37,032 bases of DNA, from contig JAHHHQ010000005.1 of assembly GCA_019359285.1 (NCBI GenBank), positions 1-37,032 on the forward strand, written 5' to 3'. Both the position numbers and the translations under genes were made by a program. Below the pieces are notes generated by a model, which did not search any database, was not told the DNA's origin, and saw only the letters and a list, made by a program, of their open reading frames with translations. Origin of the DNA: Nodosilinea sp. WJT8-NPBG4. Lineage in GTDB: Bacteria; Cyanobacteriota; Cyanobacteriia; Phormidesmidales; Phormidesmidaceae. Below are positions 1-8,791 of the stretch, piece after piece. Numbering within the stretch: the first letter of the stretch is position 1; every line of letters starts with the position of its first letter.

Positions 1-126
1 TGGCGTCTCGGTAGCGTCGCTCTAGCTCATCTACTGCTAGATAATCTACAACTTGTACTTGCTTGGGCATTGCACAGTCCTGATTGCAATCCCTCTAATT
101 ATGCTCCTCCAAGCGGACTTGATATT

Positions 127-411
127 ATGTTGTGTTTGCCATATTTGGTGTCGTCTGCCCAGAACCGGGAGGCGACCAATCCGCTGCTGCTCGCGAATCC
201 TGAGGCGCAGCCGGGGCGCGAGCGATTGCGTCACCTAGTGATTGGCTCACCCGAAGGGGTGCGAGCCACCGTCAACCAGCTGCATGTGCTGGACTATGCC
301 GACCAGATGACCTGGAGCCAGTTGATTGCGATACCGCGATCGGGGATTTTGATTACCCCAGCCCAGGGCGAAGTGTTTAGTCTGCTGAGGCGCGATCTCC
401 ATCTGAGCTAA
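127..411 (+). CDS. Conserved small cyanobacterial protein of unknown function
   Basis: This encodes a soluble protein of about 94 residues with no signal peptide or membrane segment. The central stretch (RHLVIGSPEGVRATVNQLH, then VLDYADQMTWSQL) and the ending with GEVFSLL resemble a family of short uncharacterised proteins common in cyanobacteria. That resemblance is from memory of the family pattern. The start is uncertain. I chose the ATG at 127, but the frame is also open through a TTG at 70 and back to base 1, so the gene could be longer or cut by the window edge. No function can be assigned. It lies convergent to the large ATPase gene that ends at 467. Confidence 0.6.
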   Translation: MLCLPYLVSSAQNREATNPLLLANPEAQPGRERLRHLVIGSPEGVRATVNQLHVLDYADQMTWSQLIAIPRSGILITPAQGEVFSLLRRDLHLS

Positions 412-466
412 CAAGAACCCATCCATCTCGTGCCCACGCACTAGCGTGGGCAGCACACAAGCACAT

Positions 467-3400
467 CTATTCATCAAGGATGGCTCGTTCTTGCACCCAG
501 CGCTTAATTAAGGGAATTTCGAAATCGTAATGACCATCCTCTACTTTGAGGACGTGATAGCGCACCATGCGGCGGAGTGCTGCCCTTGCGGTTGAGTTTA
601 GGTTTGAGGGTAGTGATTGGCCCTCAGCCATGGCTTTGAGAATCGTTTGACCAGCGCGAATTTCGTCGGGGGTATTTAGGGTACCGGTAAATTCATCCCA
701 GACATTGGTGAAGTAGGAAGTGCCTAGGGTAAGTGCACGAGGAATAGCCGCCTCCAGCATCGTAGCGGTGACGGCCGTGGTATGTCGTTCGTTAGCTTCC
801 GTCACCAGAGCCGCACCGATAAGCTGAAGCAGGTTGGGGTGACACTGGGTGAGTTGTAGAATTCCATCTACCAATCCAGGTGCATAAGTCAGGGCAAAAT
901 CTGGATCGGGATCGGTCAGTAGCTGCTGAGCTTCTTGTGGATTTAAGTAGAGTATTTCGATAGGCACAACACTAATAAAGTAGCTGCTCCAGTTGGGGCC
1001 AATTTCTTCCAGGGTTTGCACACCAGAAAACACAAAGCCGAGCTGAGGCCAATGCTGGATCAGGCTGCGCAATTCATCGAACAAAGTTAGACTAAGTTTC
1101 CCCTGATCAATAGCAGCACTAATTTTTTCAAACTCGTCAAGGTTGAGCAATAGCTGTCGGGGACTCAACTCAGTCAGCACTGCTTCTAGCCAGGTTTCAA
1201 ATGTGTCGTAAGGTGCGGCTTGAAGGCTGCCGCGATCGGGCTCATCTGGAATGCTAATACCCTGGCTGCGACCATCACGTCGAATAGAACGGGCTAGGGT
1301 ACGGAGAAAACTAATTTCATCTGCGGTAGCAGCAGCACTCTGCATGTCTACATAAATAGGCACCCAGTCTGAGGGCAAAAGGCGAGGTAAATTATTTAAG
1401 AAAGAGGTTTTGCCACAGCGGCGCGGTCCATGAAGCACGATGGTAGGGCGATTGTGATTTAGCAAAAGCCGCACTATGTTGTCTGCAAAGTCCTGTCGGC
1501 CCTTAAAGAGATTACCCTGGGTTCGTTGTAGGGGGTTGCCGTACTGAAATGGGTTACGCAGTTCTCTGCGAGAAAGTTTCTTCTGTTCCGACAGTTCTAT
1601 CTCAATCAAATTGAGCCATCGAGAAATTACTGGTTGCCAACGCTTAATATCGTTGGTTTTCAATCCTAAGCCTGGCAATTGAGAAGTCAGAAGGTTTAGC
1701 TTTTCTAGAACCCTCTCCAATCCTCGTTCTCGAAGCGTCAGGTTTTCAGACTGAAGTGCTGCTGCAACATCCTCTGCAATGCGTTGCAGTCGTGGAAATA
1801 TATTAGATAAATCCGCGGATGTTGGATAATCAATTTGGTTTGAATTTTGAGTGATATCAAAGTATCTTGGTAACAGAGTTCTTAGAAGAGGATGGGTGTG
1901 AAAATGCTCTGGCTCTGATTCTAGAGATTCAAATTCTGCTACATGGTTAAACTTTAAGAGTTGATCGGCGACAATGTCTGGCAAAGCATCTTTAACCGTT
2001 TGAGGTAGCCCTGGCAAAATGGATAATTGCATCTTTTTCAGAGATGATAGCCCAAAGGTAGCATTGCGTTGAAAAACCCCCGCCAACAACTGAGCATGGC
2101 CAGGCAGCGGTAGCCACAGCAGTTCACTGCTAAAGGGAGGCAGTCGACTCAGCTTTTGCTCAATGTTTTGAACTGATGAACCTTGAGTAGAAGTGCGGTT
2201 GAGAAAATTCAATTTGAGAGTTAACAGCATTGGAGCAAAGAAAATATAATCAGGCAGCAGGCGGTAATAAAAACTGATGGTTACAGGTAATACCCACAAC
2301 CCCCGCCATCCTAAATTTTCAACTCCCAAAACTGCTAAAAGTGCCGCAGCAATAAGTCCCGACCAACGACGTTGACCGTAAGACAAACTAAACGCCAGTA
2401 CAGCCGCGATAGCTAAAAACGGTAATAGTTCAGTCTTACTGAATACTGTAATGACGACCGCAACGACGACCGCAAGAAGGAGCGCAACGACGACTCCAAC
2501 GACGACTCCAACGACGACCGCAAGAAGGAGCGCAACGACGACTCCAACGAGGCCAGCAATATTTTTCTCAACGAAAAGCGCAACGCCGGTCGCAGCGAGG
2601 CTAGCAACGAGGCTAGCAACGAGGCTAGAAGCACCGAACGCAAAGCTTTCCGCTGAGCCGTCCGCAATACCGTCCACAACGACAAGCGCACCGCCCAGCG
2701 CAACGACGAGCACAACGCTGGGCACAACGCTGGGCACAATGCGGCCAGCAACGACAGCTGCAACGTCGTTGACATCTCTACCAATCTGCAGTCGATCTTG
2801 AAAAAAATATGAATACGTGCCAACGGTAAACCCTATAAAGCCTGTAACAATAAGTGATTGTGTGCTTATCCAAGCTCCAAGAATTGTAGAAAGAGATACT
2901 CCCACAATAAAGAGCAGCCTAGCTGTGTTTACGCTCTGCCGCTTTAACAAGCTACATATCAACGAATTGGTCAAAGCCAACAGTAATACACCCATACAGA
3001 TGCCGACTGCCACCTGACTAAAGGGTGGAAAAATATTCTCAACTTCTAGCCAGCCAGCCAGCATTGTTTCTCGAAATACTTGGTTTTCAAAGCCATAGAG
3101 TAAAGCAATAACTATGGGAATATAAAGGCTAACCGGCAGAAACCAAAAGGCTAATCCATAAGCAATGAGTGGAGTGCTGGGCAACAGGAGCCAGTCTAGT
3201 AAAGTCGAGCTTTGTGTTAATAAGCCCGCTAGGGGTAGGCTAAATAGCGAAACTAAGCTGAAAAACTGACTGAAGAATCGCCAGTTGACTGGGTCTAGCA
3301 AGATATCGCGGAAACCAACGTCTCTGAATTCAGGGTGCTGTAAGCCATAGCTGAAACCACTACTAGTCCTTTTAGAGGAAATTAGGATTGGTCTAAAATT

Positions 3401-3517
3401 GGCTATGTCCCTTGTGCTTTTTTCAGCAGACCAGTCATTCATCCGCTCCTGTAGGCGCGATGGGCAAAACATGGCCCAATACCACAACTCCCAGGTTTCC
3501 TTTAAAAATCGCCTCAT
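467..3517 (-). CDS. Membrane-anchored AAA/STAND-like ATPase with a tetrapeptide-repeat transmembrane region
   Basis: This 1016-residue protein has three parts. Residues about 75-440 are strongly hydrophobic with many predicted membrane segments, including residues about 249-357 encoded by a 12-bp tandem repeat and reading as V/L-V-V-A/G units. A helical linker follows at about 450-680. From about 680 to the end is a P-loop ATPase module: Walker A GPRRCGKTS near 696, Walker B LLLNLDEF near 795, and a winged-helix-like tail. The ATPase resembles the archaeal-ATPase/STAND-type regulators of cyanobacteria; that family placement is by motif only. The start ATG overlaps the stop of the upstream ATPase gene (ATGA), so the two are probably translationally coupled. 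Base composition is lower in GC than in the neighbouring core genes. A conflict or defence role is possible but inferred; the domain set does not prove it. Confidence 0.85.
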   Translation of the reverse strand: MRRFLKETWELWYWAMFCPSRLQERMNDWSAEKSTRDIANFRPILISSKRTSSGFSYGLQHPEFRDVGFRDILLDPVNWRFFSQFFSLVSLFSLPLAGLLTQSSTLLDWLLLPSTPLIAYGLAFWFLPVSLYIPIVIALLYGFENQVFRETMLAGWLEVENIFPPFSQVAVGICMGVLLLALTNSLICSLLKRQSVNTARLLFIVGVSLSTILGAWISTQSLIVTGFIGFTVGTYSYFFQDRLQIGRDVNDVAAVVAGRIVPSVVPSVVLVVALGGALVVVDGIADGSAESFAFGASSLVASLVASLAATGVALFVEKNIAGLVGVVVALLLAVVVGVVVGVVVALLLAVVVAVVITVFSKTELLPFLAIAAVLAFSLSYGQRRWSGLIAAALLAVLGVENLGWRGLWVLPVTISFYYRLLPDYIFFAPMLLTLKLNFLNRTSTQGSSVQNIEQKLSRLPPFSSELLWLPLPGHAQLLAGVFQRNATFGLSSLKKMQLSILPGLPQTVKDALPDIVADQLLKFNHVAEFESLESEPEHFHTHPLLRTLLPRYFDITQNSNQIDYPTSADLSNIFPRLQRIAEDVAAALQSENLTLRERGLERVLEKLNLLTSQLPGLGLKTNDIKRWQPVISRWLNLIEIELSEQKKLSRRELRNPFQYGNPLQRTQGNLFKGRQDFADNIVRLLLNHNRPTIVLHGPRRCGKTSFLNNLPRLLPSDWVPIYVDMQSAAATADEISFLRTLARSIRRDGRSQGISIPDEPDRGSLQAAPYDTFETWLEAVLTELSPRQLLLNLDEFEKISAAIDQGKLSLTLFDELRSLIQHWPQLGFVFSGVQTLEEIGPNWSSYFISVVPIEILYLNPQEAQQLLTDPDPDFALTYAPGLVDGILQLTQCHPNLLQLIGAALVTEANERHTTAVTATMLEAAIPRALTLGTSYFTNVWDEFTGTLNTPDEIRAGQTILKAMAEGQSLPSNLNSTARAALRRMVRYHVLKVEDGHYDFEIPLIKRWVQERAILDE
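2449..2772. repeat. Array of about 27 degenerate 12-bp tandem units inside the membrane ATPase gene
   Basis: Read on the plus strand in steps of 12, most units begin CAACG and end in G, with consensus close to CAACGACGACCG. Some units are identical neighbours: CAACGACGACTC occurs twice in a row at 2485-2508, CAACGAGGCTAG twice at 2605-2628 and CAACGCTGGGCA twice at 2713-2736. The block CAAGAAGGAGCG recurs at 2473 and 2521. Because 12 is a multiple of three, the gene stays in frame and encodes four-residue hydrophobic units. The same periodicity keeps a second minus frame (S-L-R/E-S units) and a plus frame (Thr/Ala rich) open, which creates false overlapping reading frames. Confidence 0.9.
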
Positions 3518-5403
3518 GGCTGTTTACCTACGAAGCCAGCCAATCCCTCACCACACAGGTGGTTATCTGCATTCAGCAGGCCATGCAGTTTCAAGTTTTC
3601 TCTAATCGCTGTAGAGGGCAGCGGCAAGGCAGGGTTGAGCGCTTGTTTGAGTGCCATCTGCTCTGCTATAGTTAGCTCACTCCACAACGCAGTAAACATC
3701 TTTTGTGCCTGCTGCATAAAGGCAAAATGAGACTGATCTAAATTACTGTATTGCCACACCATGGCTCCTGCTAGTTGGGTGTAGTATGGCAACCTTCCTG
3801 CAATGGCAATAACCCAGTCTATTTCTGCCTCCAATAACTGCCCCTGCTCCAACAGTTGCCGCCACGGCTCTGGTTCTAAAGCCCCCAAAATAGTGGTGCT
3901 AAACAAATTTCCAAAGGGGGAGGTTAGGTTTAAGGATTGGTAGACTTCGCCCAAAGGTCTACGGCTGGCAATGACTAAGGTCACCAACCTAGCAGAAGCT
4001 TTTGCTCGCCAATCGTCACCCCAGTCTTGAAACTGCTCTAGCCGTTTGCCGATCGCCCCAAACTCATCAAACAGCACTATCAACCGATAGCCTTGATCAC
4101 GTAGGGCTTCTAACCCGTCTTGGAGTTCAAAGTCGTCGTTGTTGTCTTCTTTAGCCCAGGGCTTAGTACCCGTTTGTTTTTGAATGCCTCGCCGTAATCC
4201 TTCTACAATGCCCAGCGGGGTATGAAATCGCCGGTCTTGCAAATCTAGAAACACCACCAGAGGCTTCTGCTCGGGCAGACAGAACTCATGAATACGCTCT
4301 TGCACGTATCGCAGCATCGAACTTTTGCCATTACGCCTCAGTCCTACAATATTGATGCTCTGTGGTTCAACCGCGCCAATACGATTTTTGATATCGGCAA
4401 TGGCCTTTCGTCTACCATAAAACCTCTCGGGCGGCACTGCTGGCCCATAAATAAACGGGTTTGGACCTTCTCTGGGCTGAGCATTAACAGGTGATAGAGG
4501 CACTACGGATGGGGTGCGTTGCTGCTGAAGGATAATCGCAATATCCCCTACCGACCGCTTCAACTCCGCCAGATCGTTCCCATATTGACTTGATAGAGCA
4601 ATGAGTATGTCGCTCTTAGTAGCAACCAATTCCCCAACTTCGTCAACACTCTGTCCCAAGTCGCTAACAGCCAGCTTCAGGTTATGGATTTGGTTTAAGA
4701 CCTCGGGAACCTGCTGAGCAAGATTGTGCAAGGCACTTTCAAAGTCTGCTAATACTAACGGGGTCGCCGCAATCACCTGTAATTGAGCGTTGATTTGCAT
4801 CAACAACTCACTTTGGAACCAGTTTTGCACTTTCTGGTTGGCCTTAAGCTCAAGCTCAAAATAAGCTGCTAAACGCGGCAGCAGCCCTGTTGATGAGACA
4901 ACAGCCCGCTCTATATAGCTAGTCGGCGGTTGCTCTTGCTGCACAACTGCAACAAGCTGCTCTCGTAGGAGGGTTTGTGTATCTTGACTTTGGAGCAGCC
5001 CTTCTAACGCAGATAAATCGGTTGTTGGAAACGGCTTCAAGTTACCTTGCTCTAATTGCTTGAGGTCGGTCTGGAGCTGCTTCGCTTTGCCAATTAGCCA
5101 GGTAACTTCAGCATCGTGCCCAGGCAATACGGCGTAATCACTGAATCCCTCCTGATAGGTACCTCCAGTAAACTCATGCAAGCATTCCTGCACAAGGCTT
5201 TGCTGTGCCCACAAAAAGGCTCGGTTGACTGCCGTTGCAAGTTCGTTATTGGCAGCAGATAACTCTGGCGCACTCAAACGTCGGGTTGCCCGCTGCCAAC
5301 CCGTTGAGTAAGCGCGAACAAATTCTGCATCAGCCCGATTGCCAACTATGCCAGACAATACTGTTGCCGCTAACCAACCCCAAGTAATCGGCTCCATCAC
5401 CAT
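3514..5403 (-). CDS. AAA/STAND-like ATPase, first gene of a two-ATPase operon
   Basis: This protein of 629 residues starts with a short hydrophobic helix (about residues 3-20). A long helical region follows (about 30-310) with coiled-coil character around 250-300. A P-loop ATPase comes next: the lead-in FYGRRKAI, Walker A GLRRNGKSS near residue 355, and Walker B RLIVLFDEFG near 440. The C-terminal 100 residues look like a helical or winged-helix tail. The architecture matches the general ATPase-sensor layout of STAND-type proteins, but I recognise no named family for the N-terminal region. It overlaps the start of the membrane ATPase gene by four bases and probably forms an operon with it. 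Its promoter would lie in 5404-5566, next to the tRNA-Pro gene. Start alternatives are the ATG at 5403 and one at 5397; neither has a clear Shine-Dalgarno sequence. Confidence 0.85.
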   Translation of the reverse strand: MVMEPITWGWLAATVLSGIVGNRADAEFVRAYSTGWQRATRRLSAPELSAANNELATAVNRAFLWAQQSLVQECLHEFTGGTYQEGFSDYAVLPGHDAEVTWLIGKAKQLQTDLKQLEQGNLKPFPTTDLSALEGLLQSQDTQTLLREQLVAVVQQEQPPTSYIERAVVSSTGLLPRLAAYFELELKANQKVQNWFQSELLMQINAQLQVIAATPLVLADFESALHNLAQQVPEVLNQIHNLKLAVSDLGQSVDEVGELVATKSDILIALSSQYGNDLAELKRSVGDIAIILQQQRTPSVVPLSPVNAQPREGPNPFIYGPAVPPERFYGRRKAIADIKNRIGAVEPQSINIVGLRRNGKSSMLRYVQERIHEFCLPEQKPLVVFLDLQDRRFHTPLGIVEGLRRGIQKQTGTKPWAKEDNNDDFELQDGLEALRDQGYRLIVLFDEFGAIGKRLEQFQDWGDDWRAKASARLVTLVIASRRPLGEVYQSLNLTSPFGNLFSTTILGALEPEPWRQLLEQGQLLEAEIDWVIAIAGRLPYYTQLAGAMVWQYSNLDQSHFAFMQQAQKMFTALWSELTIAEQMALKQALNPALPLPSTAIRENLKLHGLLNADNHLCGEGLAGFVGKQP

Positions 5404-5566
5404 CGATCTGGCACATTTAGCCCATATCGTAGCGGAATTCTAAGTGGCAAACGGTCGTAAGCCCATCAATCATAGGTTTAGGTTCAACAGGTTGCCGTTG
5501 ATGCCGTAGCTTGCTTGCAGCAAGCCACCCATGGCAGAAAGGCCGTGGTTACAAAATAAAGATCAA

Positions 5567-5640
5567 TCGGGATGGCGGGATTCGAACCCACGGCCCCTTC
5601 GTCCCGAACGAAGTGCGCTACCAAGCTGCGCTACATCCCG
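5567..5640 (-). tRNA. tRNA-Pro (anticodon CGG)
   Basis: The minus strand folds as a standard cloverleaf. The acceptor stem is CGGGATG paired with CATCCCG. There is a GCGC D-stem with a TTGG-containing loop, anticodon stem CTTCG/CGAAG with loop TTCGGGA (anticodon CGG), and a T-arm GTGGG-TTCGAAT-CCCGC. The discriminator base is A. CCA is not encoded. The 3' end at 5567 points towards the AT-richer ATPase block. Confidence 0.95.
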
Positions 5641-6004
5641 TTTTTACTCAACTAGGGTAACACGACAGCCCCCCACCGTTGGCAAATTTTAGGTCAGCAA
5701 CGACGATTCGCAAGGCCCGTAGCCTGCGGCACCCCAAAACCACCAACCAACCCAGCCCAAGCATCCCCTCCAGAGCGGCCATCATTTCCCTCAAGCAGCC
5801 GCGCCACACCCACAACGCACCTAGCATTTGCGCCAAAGCCGCGATCGCATCAGGAGAATTCGCCAATCTTTTCAGACTTTTCGGCAAAACCAGCCGGTTG
5901 GGTAAATTGTCCGTAGTGCCGCCGCCCTGTCCGTGTCACCGCCGAATTAAGCGGGTAAACTCAGAGAAAATCCGCTCTTTATCCCCCGACATTTGGAATC
6001 TGCT
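5641..6004. other. Intergenic stretch between tRNA-Pro and the phosphohexomutase gene
   Basis: No gene can be supported with confidence here. On the minus strand a frame from about 5887 (TTG) to 5648 could encode 79 residues with a hydrophobic middle, but it lacks an ATG start near its 5' end and has no recognisable family. One HIP1 octamer lies near 5841. The promoter of the downstream mutase gene must lie here, but I cannot point to its boxes. Confidence 0.4.
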
Positions 6005-7468
6005 ATGGCAGCACCTTCAGGCCCCATTCCAGCTACCCCGAAGCCCATCAAATTTGGCACCGATGGCTGGCGCGGCATTATCGCCGCCGACTTCACCTTT
6101 GAGCGCGTAGCTCAGGTAGCGGCGGTGTCTGCCCACGTGCTGCACCACTGCTTTGGGGCCGAAACCGGCAGTCGCACCATCGCCGTCGGCTTCGATCGCC
6201 GCTTTCTCGCCGCCGAGTTTGCCCGCACCGCCGCCGAGGCGATCGCCGCCCAGGGCTTCGACGTGCTGCTCTCCCAAGACTTCGCCCCCACCCCCGCCTT
6301 TAGCTACGCCGCCAAACATCAGACTTTGCTTGGGGCGATCGTCATTACCGCCAGCCACAACCCCCCCACCTACTCCGGGCTCAAAATCAAAGGAGCCTTC
6401 GGCGGCTCAGTTTCCCCCGAGGTGACCCAGCAAGTCGAGGCGCTGCTGCCCACTCCCCCCGCCCCCCTCGGCAAACCCGGCCAGATCGAAACCTTCGACC
6501 CCTGGCCTGACTACTGCACCGCCCTTCAGGCCGAGGTCGATGTCGCCGCCATCCAGAGCGCCATCTCCAGCGGCAAGCTGACGGTGTTTGCCGATGTCAT
6601 GTATGGCTCCGCCAGCGGTGGGCTACCCCGGCTACTGGGCGAAGGCAGCATTCACGAGCTGCACAGTGAGGCCGACCCGCTGTTTGGCGGCAACCCACCC
6701 GAGCCTCTGCCGAAATACCTGGGCGAAATGCTAGAGACCGTCAAAGAATATCCCGCCAAAGAAAGCGTCAAAGTGGGCCTGGTATTTGATGGGGATAGCG
6801 ATCGCATCGCCGCCGTCGATGGCCAAGGCAACTTCCTCAGCTCCCAGATTCTCATCCCCATTCTGATCGACCACCTCAAGTCGCGCCGAGGCTACAGCGG
6901 CGAAATTGTCAAAACCATCAGCGGCTCCAATCTCATCCCAGCCGTGGCCAAGCTCAACGGCCTAGAGCTATACCAAACCCCCGTCGGCTACAAATACATC
7001 GCCGATCGCATGCAGGAGGCCAAAGTGCTGTTGGGCGGCGAAGAATCCGGCGGCATTGGCTACGGTCACCACATCCCCGAGCGCGACGCCCTGATGTCGG
7101 CCCTCTATGTATTAGAAGCCGTAGTCGCTTCCGGCCTCGACCTCAGCGACTACTACCGCAGCCTGCAAGAAAAAACCGGCTACTTCTCCGAATACGATCG
7201 CATCGACCTGCCCCTGCCCAGCATGGCCGTGCAGGCCATGCTGCTCGACGCCCTCGCCACCGCCCCCCCCGCCGAAGTCGCGGGCAAAGCCGTCACCCAC
7301 ATCCTCGACATCGACGGCTACAAGCTCACCCTCGCCGACGACAGCTGGCTGCTCATCCGCTTTAGCGGCACCGAACCCGTGCTGCGCCTCTACAGCGAAG
7401 CCAAGACCCTCGATGAGGTGCACAAGCATCTGCACTGGGCAAAGGATTGGGCGAGTTCATTTACATAG
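6005..7468 (+). CDS. Phosphoglucomutase/phosphomannomutase family phosphohexomutase
   Basis: This alpha-D-phosphohexomutase interconverts the 1- and 6-phosphates of glucose or mannose through a phosphoserine, supplying sugar nucleotides or glycogen precursors in the cytoplasm. All four active-site signatures are present: the N-terminal FGTDGWRG, the phosphoserine loop TASHNP near residue 115, the Mg-binding loop DGDSDR near 261, and the sugar-binding GGEESGG near 344. The phosphate-binding loop RFSGTEP near 452 completes the four-domain fold. Length (487 residues) fits the cyanobacterial subfamily, which is distinct from GlmM. I prefer the ATG at 6005; an in-frame TTG at 5993 would add four residues. 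Whether glucose or mannose phosphate is preferred cannot be read from the sequence. Confidence 0.93.
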   Translation: MAAPSGPIPATPKPIKFGTDGWRGIIAADFTFERVAQVAAVSAHVLHHCFGAETGSRTIAVGFDRRFLAAEFARTAAEAIAAQGFDVLLSQDFAPTPAFSYAAKHQTLLGAIVITASHNPPTYSGLKIKGAFGGSVSPEVTQQVEALLPTPPAPLGKPGQIETFDPWPDYCTALQAEVDVAAIQSAISSGKLTVFADVMYGSASGGLPRLLGEGSIHELHSEADPLFGGNPPEPLPKYLGEMLETVKEYPAKESVKVGLVFDGDSDRIAAVDGQGNFLSSQILIPILIDHLKSRRGYSGEIVKTISGSNLIPAVAKLNGLELYQTPVGYKYIADRMQEAKVLLGGEESGGIGYGHHIPERDALMSALYVLEAVVASGLDLSDYYRSLQEKTGYFSEYDRIDLPLPSMAVQAMLLDALATAPPAEVAGKAVTHILDIDGYKLTLADDSWLLIRFSGTEPVLRLYSEAKTLDEVHKHLHWAKDWASSFT

Positions 7469-7542
7469 GGGTATAGGGTGAAAGGTTTAGGGTCCAAGGC
7501 CGAGCCCTAAACCTCATACCTTTCACCTGAAACCCTATACCC
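7469..7542. repeat. Long nested inverted repeat downstream of the mutase gene
   Basis: Three stem blocks nest around a short centre: GGGTATAGGGT pairs with ACCCTATACCC, GTGAAAGGT with ACCTTTCAC, and GGTTTAGGG with CCCTAAACC. The transcript could form a long interrupted hairpin immediately after the mutase stop codon. There is no T-run after it, so it is not a typical intrinsic terminator. A small dispersed or MITE-like repeat is another reading. Confidence 0.7.
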
Positions 7543-7601
7543 GATGTAACAACACCTCAAAAAACATTAAGACACTGCATCACTGTCCACGTAATCCTTA
7601 A

Positions 7602-8648
<1,047 letters not shown>

Positions 8649-8676
8649 GCGGCAACGGTTAATCAGCCCATGCCTT

Positions 8677-8697
8677 GGGGCAAACGCTGTTTGTCCC
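8677..8697. repeat. Short stem-loop after por
   Basis: GGGGCAAAC pairs with GTTTGTCCC around a three-base loop, with one G-T pair. It sits 28 bases after the por stop codon. No T-run follows, so a terminator role for por is only possible. Confidence 0.5.
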
Positions 8698-8710
8698 TAC
8701 CCAACCCCCC

Positions 8711-8746
8711 AAACAAAACGCCCCGGCCAACTCTGGCCAGGGCGTT
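8711..8746 (-). terminator. Intrinsic terminator of the EF-G gene
   Basis: AACGCCC-C-GGCCA and TGGCC-A-GGGCGTT (8717-8746) form a 12-pair stem with one mismatch and a four-base loop. On the minus strand the stem is followed directly by the T-rich GTTTTGTTT, as expected for a Rho-independent terminator of the EF-G gene that ends at 8792. On the plus strand there is no T-run. Confidence 0.75.
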
Positions 8747-8760
8747 CTACTATCCGGAGA

Positions 8761-8788
8761 GTAGGGGCACAGCATGCTGTGCCCCTAC
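8761..8788. repeat. Perfect 28-bp palindrome next to the EF-G stop codon
   Basis: The 14-base arm GTAGGGGCACAGCA is followed immediately by its exact reverse complement. It lies three bases beyond the EF-G stop codon and before the intrinsic terminator. Perfect palindromes built around GTAGGGGCAC are familiar intergenic repeats in related cyanobacteria; that statement is from memory. It may be a mobile REP-like element or an mRNA 3'-end stabiliser. Confidence 0.8.
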
Positions 8789-8791
8789 GGC

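Noticed and set aside
2449..2772. CRISPR array
   Set aside because: Units are contiguous 12-mers without unique spacers and lie inside a coding frame.
2413..2823. Long overlapping minus and plus frames (136 and 116 codons) inside the membrane ATPase gene
   Set aside because: They stay open only because the 12-bp repeat has no stop in any phase; composition is a monotonous S-L-R or T-A-T pattern and no start signal is present.
5648..5887. 79-codon minus frame before tRNA-Pro
   Set aside because: Only a TTG start, no ribosome-binding site, no recognised family; kept only as a remark in the gap entry.
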